Made by a program: the position numbers and the translations under genes. The notes beneath the pieces were generated by a model. It had not been told where the DNA came from. It saw nothing but the letters and a program-made list of their open reading frames with translations, and ran no database searches. A stretch of DNA of 26,538 nt from Tardiphaga sp. (GTDB lineage: Bacteria; Pseudomonadota; Alphaproteobacteria; Rhizobiales; Xanthobacteraceae), in contig JAQGJY010000250.1 in the NCBI GenBank assembly GCA_028290325.1, positions 1-26,538 on the forward strand, in the 5' to 3' direction. Below are positions 6,958 to 14,122 of the stretch, piece after piece (position 1 is the first letter of the stretch; each line of letters opens with the position of its first letter).

Positions 6958-8886
6958 ATGACCACGACGACCAGCCGCTATCGCGCCGTTCACGCGCGCT
7001 CGCTCGCCGATCCTACGGGGTTTTGGGGCGAGGCCGCCCAGGAGATCGACTGGATAGCGCCGCCGAAGACGATCTTCGATCCGGCGATGGGGCTGTATGG
7101 CCGCTGGTTCGTCGATGGCGTCGTCAACACCTGCTACAACGCGCTCGATCGCCACGTCGCGAACGGGCGTGCCGATCAGGTCGCGCTGATCCACGATTCG
7201 CCGCTTTCGAAGACCGTCACCAAACTGACCTACGCGCAGATGCTGCATGAGGTGGCGACATTCGGCGCGATCATGCGGGACATGGGCGTCGGCAAGGGCG
7301 ACCGCGTCATCCTCTATATGCCGATGGTGCCGGAAGCGATGATCGCGATGCTCGCCTGCGCGCGGATCGGCGCGGTGCATTCGGTGGTGTTCGGCGGCTT
7401 CGCCGCGAAAGAACTCGCAACCCGCATCGAGGACGCCAAGCCGAAGCTGATCCTCTCCGCGAGTTGCGGTCTCGAACCCGGCCGCATCGTGCACTACAAG
7501 CCGCTGCTCGACGAGGCGATCGCGCTGTCGCACATCAAGCCGGACGCCTGCATCATTCTGCAACGTCCGCAACATGGCTGCGATCTCATCACAGGGCGCG
7601 ATCACGACTGGAATGCCTTGCGCGCGACCGCGATCGCCGCGAAGGCGCAGGCGGCCTGCGTGCCGGTCAGGGCGACCGACCCGCTTTACATTCTCTACAC
7701 GTCGGGCACGACCGGCAAACCCAAGGGCGTGGTGCGCGACAATGGCGGCCATCTCGTCGCGCTGAAATGGTCGATGTTCAATCTCTACGGCGTCAAGCCC
7801 GGCGAGGTGTTCTGGTGCGGTTCCGACATCGGCTGGGTGGTCGGCCACAGCTACATCATCTATGCGCCGCTGCTGCATGGCGCGACCTCGATCATGTATG
7901 AGGGCAAGCCGATCGGCACGCCGGATGCCGGCGCGTTCTGGCGCGTCATCGCCGAACACAAAGCGGTGGCGCTGTTCACCGCGCCGACCGCGTTTCGCGC
8001 CATCCGCAAGGAAGATCCCGACGGCGCGATGATTCGCAAACACGACCTCACGCATTTCCGCACGCTGTTTCTGGCCGGCGAGCGCGCCGATCCGCCGACC
8101 GTCGCGTGGGCCGAAACGCAGCTGAAAGTGCCGGTGATCGACCATTGGTGGCAGACCGAGACCGGCTGGTGCATCGCCGGCAATCCGGTCGGCCTCGGTC
8201 TATTGCCGGTGAAGCACGGCTCGCCGACGGTGCCGATGCCCGGCTACCGAATCGAGGTGGTCGATGAAGCGGCGAAGCCGGTGCCGGCGGGCACGATGGG
8301 CTCGATCGTCATCAAGCTGCCGCTGCCGCCCGCGTGTCTGGCGACCTTGTGGGAGCAGGACGAGCGCTGCAAGGAGGCGTATTTCAACGAATTCCCCGGT
8401 TATTACAAAACATCCGACGCCGGATATCTCGATGCCGACGGCTATGTGTTCGTGATGGGCCGTACCGACGACATCATCAACGTCGCCGGCCATCGCCTCT
8501 CCACCGGCGGCATGGAGGAAATTCTAGCGTCGCATCCGGACGTCGCCGAATGCGCCGTGCTCGGCATCAAGGATGCGATCAAGGGCGAGGTGCCGTGCGG
8601 ATTGCTGGTGATGAAGGCCGGCGTGACGCGGCCGGTCGCCGAGATTGAGAAGGAGGTCGTGGCGCTGGTGCGCGAGACGTTGGGTCCGGTCGCGGCGTTC
8701 AAGCTCGCCATCACCGTCGCGCGTCTGCCGAAAACGCGCTCGGGCAAGATCCTGCGCGGCACGATCAAGAAGATCGCCGACGGCGACGCCTGGACCATGC
8801 CGGCGACGATCGAGGATCCGAAGGTGCTCGACGAGATCGAGGGCGCGCTGAAGCCGAGGATGTATAAGGCGGTTTTTGAAGCGTGA
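6958..8886 (+). CDS. prpE: Propionyl-CoA synthetase-like acyl-CoA synthetase
   Basis: A 642-residue AMP-forming acid:CoA ligase of the acetyl/propionyl-CoA synthetase family. The P-loop motif TSGTTGKPKG is at residues 248-257, followed by VVRDNGGH, typical of PrpE/ACSS3 proteins. WWQTETGW is the adenylate-binding motif, and the catalytic Lys597 lies in the C-terminal SGKILRGT. It activates a short-chain acid as an acyl-adenylate and then as the CoA thioester in the cytoplasm. GGGAG at 6946-6950, 7 nt before the ATG, supports the start. It follows the TPR gene after 61 nt and is probably in the same operon. Next to three TAXI receptors, it may activate the imported acid. Acetate, propionate or a related short acid are all possible; PrpE is the closest match I recognise. 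Confidence 0.9.
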   Translation: MTTTTSRYRAVHARSLADPTGFWGEAAQEIDWIAPPKTIFDPAMGLYGRWFVDGVVNTCYNALDRHVANGRADQVALIHDSPLSKTVTKLTYAQMLHEVATFGAIMRDMGVGKGDRVILYMPMVPEAMIAMLACARIGAVHSVVFGGFAAKELATRIEDAKPKLILSASCGLEPGRIVHYKPLLDEAIALSHIKPDACIILQRPQHGCDLITGRDHDWNALRATAIAAKAQAACVPVRATDPLYILYTSGTTGKPKGVVRDNGGHLVALKWSMFNLYGVKPGEVFWCGSDIGWVVGHSYIIYAPLLHGATSIMYEGKPIGTPDAGAFWRVIAEHKAVALFTAPTAFRAIRKEDPDGAMIRKHDLTHFRTLFLAGERADPPTVAWAETQLKVPVIDHWWQTETGWCIAGNPVGLGLLPVKHGSPTVPMPGYRIEVVDEAAKPVPAGTMGSIVIKLPLPPACLATLWEQDERCKEAYFNEFPGYYKTSDAGYLDADGYVFVMGRTDDIINVAGHRLSTGGMEEILASHPDVAECAVLGIKDAIKGEVPCGLLVMKAGVTRPVAEIEKEVVALVRETLGPVAAFKLAITVARLPKTRSGKILRGTIKKIADGDAWTMPATIEDPKVLDEIEGALKPRMYKAVFEA

Positions 8887-9013
8887 GCGCATCGACGACG
8901 CGCGCCTGACCGCAACCGTGCAGCGATACAGCGCGGGTAATTTTTTTTGACGCCGATCTGGCGGCGGTCTGATCAAGCAGCGCGTGGCGCGAACCGGGCA
9001 GGGCAAACGCGGA
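8885..9013 (+). pseudogene. Frameshifted fragment of a RelE/HigB-type toxin gene
   Basis: Directly after the prpE stop, one frame reads ERIDDARLTATVQR. After two frame shifts it continues as DADL and then GGGLIKQRVARTGQGKRG. This matches the middle of RelE/HigB toxins (DUF1044-type), which typically read DADLGGGLIKQRVARPGQGKSGG. One slip lies at the run of eight T at 8941-8948. The other needs a single G before GGCGGC at about 8961. The N-terminus and the last third are missing. Homology is recalled from the family and not searched. It is non-functional as it stands. Confidence 0.6.
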
Positions 9014-9014
9014 G

Positions 9015-9158
9015 TTGAACCAGGCCGTGTTGGCGCGTTATCTCAATCTGACGGTCGGCTATGTGTCTCAGCTTGAACGCGGCGCCAAACGTTCAACTGG
9101 CGCCGCGTTGGCGATTCTGAATGTCATCCGGCGCAAGGGTATCGAAGCCATTTTATAG
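9015..9158 (+). pseudogene. C-terminal fragment of a HigA-type (XRE) antitoxin
   Basis: In one frame the sequence reads NQAVLARYLNLT, GYVSQLERGAKR and TGAALAILNVIRRKG, ending IEAIL-stop at 9156-9158. This is the helix-turn-helix and C-terminus of HigA-like antitoxins that pair with DUF1044-type toxins. The frame is closed upstream at 8970-8972 and has no ATG; a TTG at 9015 could start a 47-residue product, but without the N-terminal helices. It joins the toxin fragment directly, so the end of the toxin and the start of the antitoxin have been deleted together. It could still yield a small DNA-binding peptide, but decay is the simpler reading. Confidence 0.65.
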
Positions 9159-9243
9159 CGCAGCCGCCGGCGCATCTTACAAACCGCGCAATTGCGTCCG
9201 ATCAGTCCGCATCGCCGCTTTCATCTATCGTCACGGGATTCCG

Positions 9244-9516
9244 ATGCGCCTGACCTTGTCCTCACGTCTCGTTGCTCTGCTGCTGATCGCCACGCCGCTC
9301 GCCGGATGTCTGGAACGTGGCCAGCCGCCATTGGTCGCCACCGGCGGAGAAGATGACGATGCGTTTTGCCGCGCCAACAATGTCGCGGTCGGATCGGCCG
9401 ACTACGTCGCCTGCCGCAAGAACCGCGATGTCCAGCGCGGCAATTCCGCCGCCAAGGCCGACCGCGCCCAACGCAATCTCGGCGAGATGATGCTGAACAA
9501 TCCGAACCGGCCGTAG
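9244..9516 (+). CDS. Small lipoprotein of unknown function
   Basis: A 90-residue protein with an n-region MRLTLSSR, a hydrophobic core and the lipobox LAGC, putting the lipidated cysteine at position 22. The mature part is short and charged, with two further cysteines in FCRANNVAVGSADYVACRK and an R/N/A-rich tail ending NNPNRP. An upstream in-frame ATG at 9121 would place about 40 residues before the signal sequence and overlap the antitoxin relic, so I rejected it. No strong ribosome binding site is visible. I recall similar small proteins in Bradyrhizobium relatives, but no function is known to me. Membrane anchoring follows from the lipobox; anything further is unknown. Confidence 0.75.
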   Translation: MRLTLSSRLVALLLIATPLAGCLERGQPPLVATGGEDDDAFCRANNVAVGSADYVACRKNRDVQRGNSAAKADRAQRNLGEMMLNNPNRP

Positions 9517-9656
9517 GGCCCCGGCGCGAAAATCGGATCGTCAGCGCGCGGAGGAGCCGGTGTTCGCATGGACGAGCCCTCCTAACCTCCCCCCCGCAAG
9601 CGCGAGAGCGCCGCCGCTGACGCCGCGGCTCTATCGGCATCAACAGGTGGTCGGTC

Positions 9657-10331
9657 TCAGATCCGCGACGCGACGGCTTCGAGGCCGATGATGCGAGCCA
9701 GCGCGCGGACTTCGCGTTTTTGATCCTCGCGCAGTTGAAACAGCAGCGGCATCGCGGCGGACTTCAACTGTGAGACTTCCGCGCTCTCCGGATCGATCGG
9801 CGGGCTGCCGGCGACCGGGTTGGATTGCTTCTTGTCGTGGATTTTTCGCGCGATGGCGCGCAAGGCGGCCTCGACGCCGGGCCAGTAGCTCTCCTGCGAC
9901 GGCGTCAGCTTGAGACGATCCTTGATGCCGGCGATCTGCGCGTCGCTGAGAAGCGTGTAGGTCTTTTGCGGCGCCGGCTTGGCCGCGAGCTTCGGCTTTG
10001 GCGGCGCGACCGATGGCGGGATCGTCACCGGCGCGTTGGGGGCGGCGCGCGACGTCACGATCGGGCTGTCGGACGCAAAGGCCTGACGCAGCGGCTCGGC
10101 GATCGGCGGCGCGTCGGTCATGTCCTCGGTGGAGTCGCGCAGCCGCAACGCGGTCACGCTCAGTCGGTCGGCTTTGTTGTCGCGATTGGCGAGCGGACCG
10201 GGCACGCTGGGCTTGTCGTCGGCGCTGAACAGGCCGAGCGATGGGAAGCTGTCATGCGTGACGATACTCGCGGCGGCGGCGCCGACGACGAGAAAACATG
10301 CCAGCACGAGAAGCATCATCGTTCGCGTCAA
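9657..10331 (-). CDS. LTXXQ-motif exported or membrane-anchored protein
   Basis: A 224-residue protein. Residues 5-22 form a hydrophobic signal or anchor. A low-complexity Pro/Ala linker (about 95-123) follows, then a helical C-terminal domain with LTPSQESYW (142-150), the LTXXQ motif of the Spy/CpxP-like family. Those relatives are periplasmic helical proteins linked to envelope stress or metal response, but the match here is only motif-level. The start is TTG at 10331, supported by AAGGA at 10340-10344 with 8-nt spacing; the first ATG, at 10319, would be 20 nt from that site. A perfect CtrA-type box lies 65-83 nt upstream, so cell-cycle control is possible. It is the last gene of the minus-strand series from 14524. 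Confidence 0.75.
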   Translation of the reverse strand: MTRTMMLLVLACFLVVGAAAASIVTHDSFPSLGLFSADDKPSVPGPLANRDNKADRLSVTALRLRDSTEDMTDAPPIAEPLRQAFASDSPIVTSRAAPNAPVTIPPSVAPPKPKLAAKPAPQKTYTLLSDAQIAGIKDRLKLTPSQESYWPGVEAALRAIARKIHDKKQSNPVAGSPPIDPESAEVSQLKSAAMPLLFQLREDQKREVRALARIIGLEAVASRI

Positions 10332-10339
10332 GCCGTGGT

Positions 10340-10344
10340 TCCTT
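10340..10344 (-). promoter_or_regulatory. Ribosome binding site supporting a TTG start
   Basis: AAGGA on the minus strand, 8 nt before TTG at 10331. It makes TTG a better start for the LTXXQ-protein gene than the downstream ATGs at 10319 and 10316. Confidence 0.6.
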
Positions 10345-10395
10345 CCGCCCGATAAGCCAGTTCGCAGGCTGCCTTAACCTCCTGACAAATGCAGA

Positions 10396-10414
10396 TTAAA
10401 TAAGGCTTAACCAT
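10396..10414. promoter_or_regulatory. CtrA-type binding box
   Basis: TTAA (10396-10399), exactly seven bases, then TTAACCAT (10407-10414). This matches both the full TTAA-N7-TTAAC consensus and the TTAACCAT variant of the alphaproteobacterial cell-cycle regulator CtrA. A further TTAACC half site is at 10375-10380. The box is upstream of the LTXXQ-protein gene and downstream of the 90-residue gene ending at 10455, so the former is the more likely target. Motif seen directly; binding is inferred. Confidence 0.5.
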
Positions 10415-10430
10415 AACGTCAGAGTTATGG
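10411..10430 (-). terminator. Hairpin after the 90-residue gene, possible terminator
   Basis: Arms CCATAAC (10411-10417) and GTTATGG (10424-10430) pair perfectly around a 6-nt loop. On the minus strand the hairpin is followed by the T-rich TTAAGCCTTATTTAAT, which suits a weak terminator. It overlaps the CtrA-type box by four bases, so it could equally be part of a regulatory site. Confidence 0.4.
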
Positions 10431-10454
10431 CGACGCAGTCGGGCGGGGCCCGGA

Positions 10455-10727
10455 TCAGGCGGCGAGCGCGTCGCTACGGCAAATTTCCGTCACCAGATCA
10501 TAGGCCTCCTGGATGTCGGCGACGATGTCGGACGCCTCCCAGATCGCTTGCGGGGCGATGGAATTCATGCTGACCGTCCAGTTGCCGCCACGGGCGTTGC
10601 GCGGGGTGCGGACGACGTCGAACAGGACCTCGCGGCACAACGGATGTCGCGCCAGCGCGTAATGGACGCGAGTCCAGATCTCATCGAGCGTGACCGGAGT
10701 CTTGGCGGATGTCAGATCGGCGTGCAT
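10455..10727 (-). CDS. Conserved-looking small protein of unknown function
   Basis: A 90-residue soluble protein beginning MHADLTSAKTPVTLDEIW. It has no signal peptide or membrane helix. The centre is rich in aromatic and hydrophobic positions (IWTRVHYALARHPLCREVLF) and the C-terminus is acidic and helical (ASDIVADIQEAYDLVTEI). I chose the ATG at 10727 because AAGGGGA (10733-10739) lies 5 nt before it; the in-frame ATG at 10781 has no such site. I do not recognise the family. It lies between the thioesterase and LTXXQ genes on the same strand but is separated from each by about 100 nt, so it may have its own promoter. Confidence 0.72.
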   Translation of the reverse strand: MHADLTSAKTPVTLDEIWTRVHYALARHPLCREVLFDVVRTPRNARGGNWTVSMNSIAPQAIWEASDIVADIQEAYDLVTEICRSDALAA

Positions 10728-10825
10728 CGCGGTCCCCTTCCGATGTCCGATGGCGGGTGACGCCTGACGGAACGGAACCATGATTGCGTTAACACTGCTT
10801 AACGGATCGTAAAACGGGGAAAAAA

Positions 10826-11617
10826 TTAACGCTGTTCGATCACCAGGCTCTGCACGGCGCGGCCGAAATAGCCGTTGACGTCGCCGAGCTTGGCGGCGGC
10901 GATGCCCGAACCATCCGGTCCGATCCAGCTTTCCGCGTCGAGCAGGATCCAGTCGCCGACCGGCGGTCGCGCGAGGCTCACCGAGAGGTCGGCGTTGATG
11001 AAGGTATGCGTGCGGAAATCCAGCAGCGCCGAGGTGCCGTTGCAGAAATCCGACGCGACCACCGCGCGCATCACCTGCGAGACAGGTTGGCCTGCGACGA
11101 TCGACCGATCGAGCCGATACCAGATCGCGGCCGGGCCGCGCGTCAGGAAATCGCCATGCGCGGCGCGCAGCGTCAGCCCCGCCAGAAACGGATTGCGCGA
11201 CGTATTGTGATGGAGCGGGCGACTGTCATCGGGGCCGGGCAGCGCCAACGGTTGATCAGCGATGCCGTCGGGCAATACAGGTGCCGCGCGGCGGATTTTC
11301 AGCACGGTGGCGCGGACGACGACGACGTCGCGCGCCATCAAGGTCACGGCGATCAGTTGAATCTTGCGGCCCTCGCGCAGAATCTCCGTCTGATATGTCA
11401 GCGCCGCGACCGGCACCGGGCGCAGCAGATCGACGGTCAGCCGCGCGATCTGCATCGGCGCGGCTGACGGCATCCGTTCGGCGATCCACGTCACCAGAGA
11501 CGACGGCGCCGCGCCATGCTGCATGGTCGGGTCCCACGGTCCGGCAGCGCCGGGCCCCGTGATGATGGTGTTTCCCTCGACGCGAAAGATCGCGTCGGTC
11601 GCCGGCGCTGCGCTCAC
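10826..11617 (-). CDS. Acyl-CoA thioesterase-like (hot-dog fold) protein
   Basis: A 263-residue protein of the TesB-like/4HBT_3 thioesterase family. The N-terminal half has the hot-dog pattern with HGAAPSSLVTWIAER and RLTVDLLRPVP. The C-terminal half repeats the fold and contains TSALLDFRTHTFINADLSVSL and WILLDAESWIGPDGSGIA. Members hydrolyse acyl-CoA thioesters, though many of this subfamily are uncharacterised. The start is GTG at 11615-11617, whose GTGA overlaps the TGA stop of the nitronate monooxygenase-like gene by 4 nt, so translation is likely coupled. The frame stays open far upstream to 12295, but that part is only the shadow of the neighbouring gene. Confidence 0.85.
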   Translation of the reverse strand: MSAAPATDAIFRVEGNTIITGPGAAGPWDPTMQHGAAPSSLVTWIAERMPSAAPMQIARLTVDLLRPVPVAALTYQTEILREGRKIQLIAVTLMARDVVVVRATVLKIRRAAPVLPDGIADQPLALPGPDDSRPLHHNTSRNPFLAGLTLRAAHGDFLTRGPAAIWYRLDRSIVAGQPVSQVMRAVVASDFCNGTSALLDFRTHTFINADLSVSLARPPVGDWILLDAESWIGPDGSGIAAAKLGDVNGYFGRAVQSLVIEQR

Positions 11618-12585
11618 AGCGGCTGATCGACCGCGCCGTCGTATTCGCGCTTGAAGCGCGCGATCATGTCGGCGACCGGCACGACCTCCTTGACGGCGCC
11701 GACGCCCTGACCCGAGCCCCAGATTTCCTTCCAGGCTTTCGGCTTGGCCCGCTCGCCGCTGGTGTCGTCGATCTTGAAGTCCATCTTGGACGGATCGGAG
11801 ACCGCCAGATTGTCCGGGTCCATGCCGGCCGCGACAATGGAGGGCCGCAGGTAATTGCCGTGCACGCCGGTGAACAGGTTCGAATAGACGATGTCCTGGG
11901 CGCCGGCGGCGGTGATCATGTCCTTGTAGCCCGGCACGGCATTGGCTTCCTTGGTCGCGATGAAGGCCGAGCCGATATAGGCAAAGTCCGCGCCCAGCGC
12001 GCGGGCGGCGCGGATCGCGCGGCCGTTGCCGATCGCGCCCGACAACGCCACCGGGCCGTCGAACCATTCCCGGGTCTCGGCAACGAAGGCGAAAGGCGAC
12101 AACTGGCCGGCATGGCCGCCGGCGCCGGCGGAGACCAGGATCAGGCCGTCCGCGCCCTTTTCGACCGCCTTGTGGGCGAATTTCTGGTTGATGACGTCGT
12201 GGAAGACGATGCCGCCCCACGAATGCGCGGCCTGGTTCAGTTCCTCGCGCGCGCCGAGCGATGTGATCATCATCTGCACTTTGTGCTTTTCGCACACGGC
12301 CAAGTCATGATCGAGGCGGGCGTTGGATTTGTGGACGATCTGATTGACCGCGAAGGGCGCGGACAGCCGCTCCGGATGCGCCTTGTCGTGCGCCGCCAGC
12401 TCTTCCCTGATGCGGTGAAGCCATTCGTCGAGCAAGGCGGCAGGGCGCGCGTTCAAAGCGGGAAACGACCCGACGATGCCGGCCTTGCACTGCGCGATCA
12501 CCAGATCGGGCACGGAAATGATAAACAGCGGCGCGCCGATCACGGGCAGGGACAGACGTCCCTTGAACAGGGCAGGCATGGACAT
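11614..12585 (-). CDS. Nitronate monooxygenase-like FMN oxidoreductase
   Basis: A 323-residue TIM-barrel flavoprotein of the 2-nitropropane dioxygenase family. Visible features are the N-terminal LPVIGAPLFIISVPDL, the AGAGGHAG motif with His158 (the likely catalytic base in class I enzymes), and the FMN phosphate-binding segments ALSGAIGNGRAIRAA and GADFAYIGSAFIATKEA. The family oxidises alkyl nitronates, but related proteins act as enoyl reductases or have unknown roles. The ATG at 12585 is preceded by GAGGA at 11-nt spacing, a little long. The gene is translationally coupled to the downstream thioesterase-like gene, suggesting a joint role, perhaps on acyl-CoA-linked or nitro compounds. Confidence 0.9.
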   Translation of the reverse strand: MSMPALFKGRLSLPVIGAPLFIISVPDLVIAQCKAGIVGSFPALNARPAALLDEWLHRIREELAAHDKAHPERLSAPFAVNQIVHKSNARLDHDLAVCEKHKVQMMITSLGAREELNQAAHSWGGIVFHDVINQKFAHKAVEKGADGLILVSAGAGGHAGQLSPFAFVAETREWFDGPVALSGAIGNGRAIRAARALGADFAYIGSAFIATKEANAVPGYKDMITAAGAQDIVYSNLFTGVHGNYLRPSIVAAGMDPDNLAVSDPSKMDFKIDDTSGERAKPKAWKEIWGSGQGVGAVKEVVPVADMIARFKREYDGAVDQPL

Positions 12586-12736
12586 GTCGGAGTATTCCTC
12601 TGTCGTTTATTCAGCAGGGATGCTGTTTGGCCGGAAACCAAGTCCCAGCGGGGCGCGGCGCACGATGCCAGAAGCCGCGACAAAAGCAATTGCAGCGCAC
12701 AACAAAACGCAGCGCATCCGCGCAAGACCACGACGA

Positions 12737-13417
12737 TTATTGGCACATCGCGCGGGTGACGAAGGTCTCCGTTTTGCAGATGTCCTTCAAGGTCCGCGCG
12801 CCGGCCAGCAGCGCCTCTTTCGAACAATTGCGCGACGAGTCCATGTCGAGGCTGCGGCCGCTGCTGTAGCCCTTGGTCTTGCACAATAAATCAGCGCCGG
12901 TTTTGCAGTCCGGCGCGCCGTTGGCGGCGACAGGACAACTCGACCGGCCGGTCACGATCTGCGGAATGCGCGCGCCGGCCGGCGGTGCCGCCGGAGTCGC
13001 AATAGGCGGCGCGGGCGTTGCGACGGGCGGCGGTTGCGGCGTCGGCATCGCCACGACCGGCGGCGCGGCCACGACGGGTGGCGCGGCCACGACGGGTGGC
13101 GCGGCGGCCGGCAGCGGCAATGTCGAGGGGGGCGATGACGGCGTCGCGATATCGCCGGGCTGCATCGGCGATGCCACGGGCGCGTTGGGGTCGAGCGTGA
13201 ACTTCAGCGACGGAAACAGATCGCCGGGTTTGCCGAACAGCTTGCCGATCTCATTGATGAGGCCGGAATTGTCGGGCTTGGCCGGCTCCGGCGCGGGTTG
13301 CGCGGCGGGCGGCTGTTGAGGAGCTGGCGAGGTCTGCGCCGCAGCGACAGTCGCGCTGAGCAGCGCCGCGAGAAGGGCGGCGGCTGGCCGGAGGATGCGC
13401 GGCGGAGCAGCTGTCAT
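12737..13417 (-). CDS. Pro/Ala-rich secreted protein with six-cysteine C-terminal domain
   Basis: A 226-residue protein with a signal peptide (about residues 1-27, ending VAAAQ). The long central part is Pro/Ala/Val-rich, including three PPVVAA-type repeats encoded by 18-bp DNA repeats at 13050-13103. The C-terminal domain has six cysteines (SSCPVAANGAPDCKTG, LLCKTKGYSSGR, NCSKEAL, DICKTE, ending MCQ), enough for three disulphides. That layout suggests a periplasmic or surface-exposed protein with a flexible stalk. I do not recognise a named family. It follows the YqaA-like gene by 61 nt on the same strand and may be co-transcribed. Function unknown. Confidence 0.78.
   Translation of the reverse strand: MTAAPPRILRPAAALLAALLSATVAAAQTSPAPQQPPAAQPAPEPAKPDNSGLINEIGKLFGKPGDLFPSLKFTLDPNAPVASPMQPGDIATPSSPPSTLPLPAAAPPVVAAPPVVAAPPVVAMPTPQPPPVATPAPPIATPAAPPAGARIPQIVTGRSSCPVAANGAPDCKTGADLLCKTKGYSSGRSLDMDSSRNCSKEALLAGARTLKDICKTETFVTRAMCQ
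13050..13103. repeat. Three tandem 18-bp repeats inside a coding region
   Basis: Units of 18 bp (GCCACGACGGGTGGCGCG). Copies 2 (13068-13085) and 3 (13086-13103) are identical, and copy 1 (13050-13067) differs at two positions. The period is six codons, so copy-number change keeps the reading frame and would lengthen or shorten the proline-rich stalk of the protein at 12737-13417. Confidence 0.85.
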
Positions 13418-13478
13418 GCAGACGATTCTACCTTCATGTCGCGACTGCGGAAAGTCCCGACAGCGATGGTTTGGATCG

Positions 13479-14060
13479 TCAGATCAACTTCACCGCGACG
13501 ACGAAGCCGAGGACCAGCACGATGGCGCCGAGCGAAACCCACAGGCCGAGATGCTTCTCGATGGTTTCGCGAATCCAGCCGCCGTAGCGATTGAGCAGGA
13601 TCGCGACGATGAAGAAACGTCCGCCGCGCGCGATCAGCGACAGGCCGATGAACTGCCAGATGTTGTAATTGGCGAAGCCCGACGTGATCGTGACGAGCTT
13701 GTAGGGGATCGGCGTCAGCCCCTTCAGCAGAATGATCCACGCGCCATACTCGGCATAGCCGGCCCGAAACGCGTCGACCTTGTCGGCGTAGCCGTACAAC
13801 TGGATCAGCCAGGCGCCGACGGAGTCATACAGCAACGCCCCGATCCCATAGCCGACGATGCCGCCAGCGACCGAGGTGAGGGTGCAGATGAAAGCATACC
13901 ACCACGCCCGCTCCGGCCGCGCCAGCGACATCGGAATCAGCATCACGTCGGGCGGCACCGGGAAGAACGAGCTTTCCGCGAACGACACCGCGCCCATGAT
14001 CCAGATCGAATAGGGTTTGTGAGCGGCGTCGATACACCAATTGTAGATTCGTCTGAGCAT
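13479..14060 (-). CDS. YqaA/DedA-family inner-membrane protein
   Basis: A 193-residue integral membrane protein of the VTT (SNARE-associated, DedA/YqaA) family. Visible are FAESSFFPVPPDVMLIPM near the N-terminus, the glycine-rich segment GGIVGYGIGALLYD, the central KGLTPIPYKLVTITSGFA and a hydrophobic C-terminal helix. DedA relatives take part in lipid carrier or phospholipid handling across the membrane; the role of the YqaA branch is poorly defined. The frame opens at 14105, but I chose the ATG at 14060 because family members begin near MLRRIYNW and the extra 15 residues look non-coding. It lies between the HisE-like and the six-cysteine protein genes on the same strand. Confidence 0.88.
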   Translation of the reverse strand: MLRRIYNWCIDAAHKPYSIWIMGAVSFAESSFFPVPPDVMLIPMSLARPERAWWYAFICTLTSVAGGIVGYGIGALLYDSVGAWLIQLYGYADKVDAFRAGYAEYGAWIILLKGLTPIPYKLVTITSGFANYNIWQFIGLSLIARGGRFFIVAILLNRYGGWIRETIEKHLGLWVSLGAIVLVLGFVVAVKLI

Positions 14061-14122
14061 GGCGCGATCAACCACCGGACCGATGATTTGTCCATGCCGA
14101 AGCATGCGACAGGCGGGTCAGG

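Noticed and set aside
9517..9656. GC-rich gap after the lipoprotein gene considered as a convergent terminator
   Set aside because: Only imperfect pairing could be found by eye (for example near 9602-9632), and no T tract; not strong enough to list.
10787..10804. CGTTAA-N6-TTAACG considered as a second CtrA box
   Set aside because: The spacer between the TTAA elements is six bases, not seven, so it does not fit the consensus; it is only a short inverted repeat.
11618..12295. Upstream extension of the thioesterase frame
   Set aside because: It is an out-of-frame reading of the nitronate monooxygenase-like gene with Arg/Gly-rich composition; the protein begins at the GTG at 11617.
13050..13103. 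Short regular repeats considered as a CRISPR array
   Set aside because: The units are contiguous with no spacers, have an 18-bp period in frame, and encode a Pro/Val/Ala stalk.
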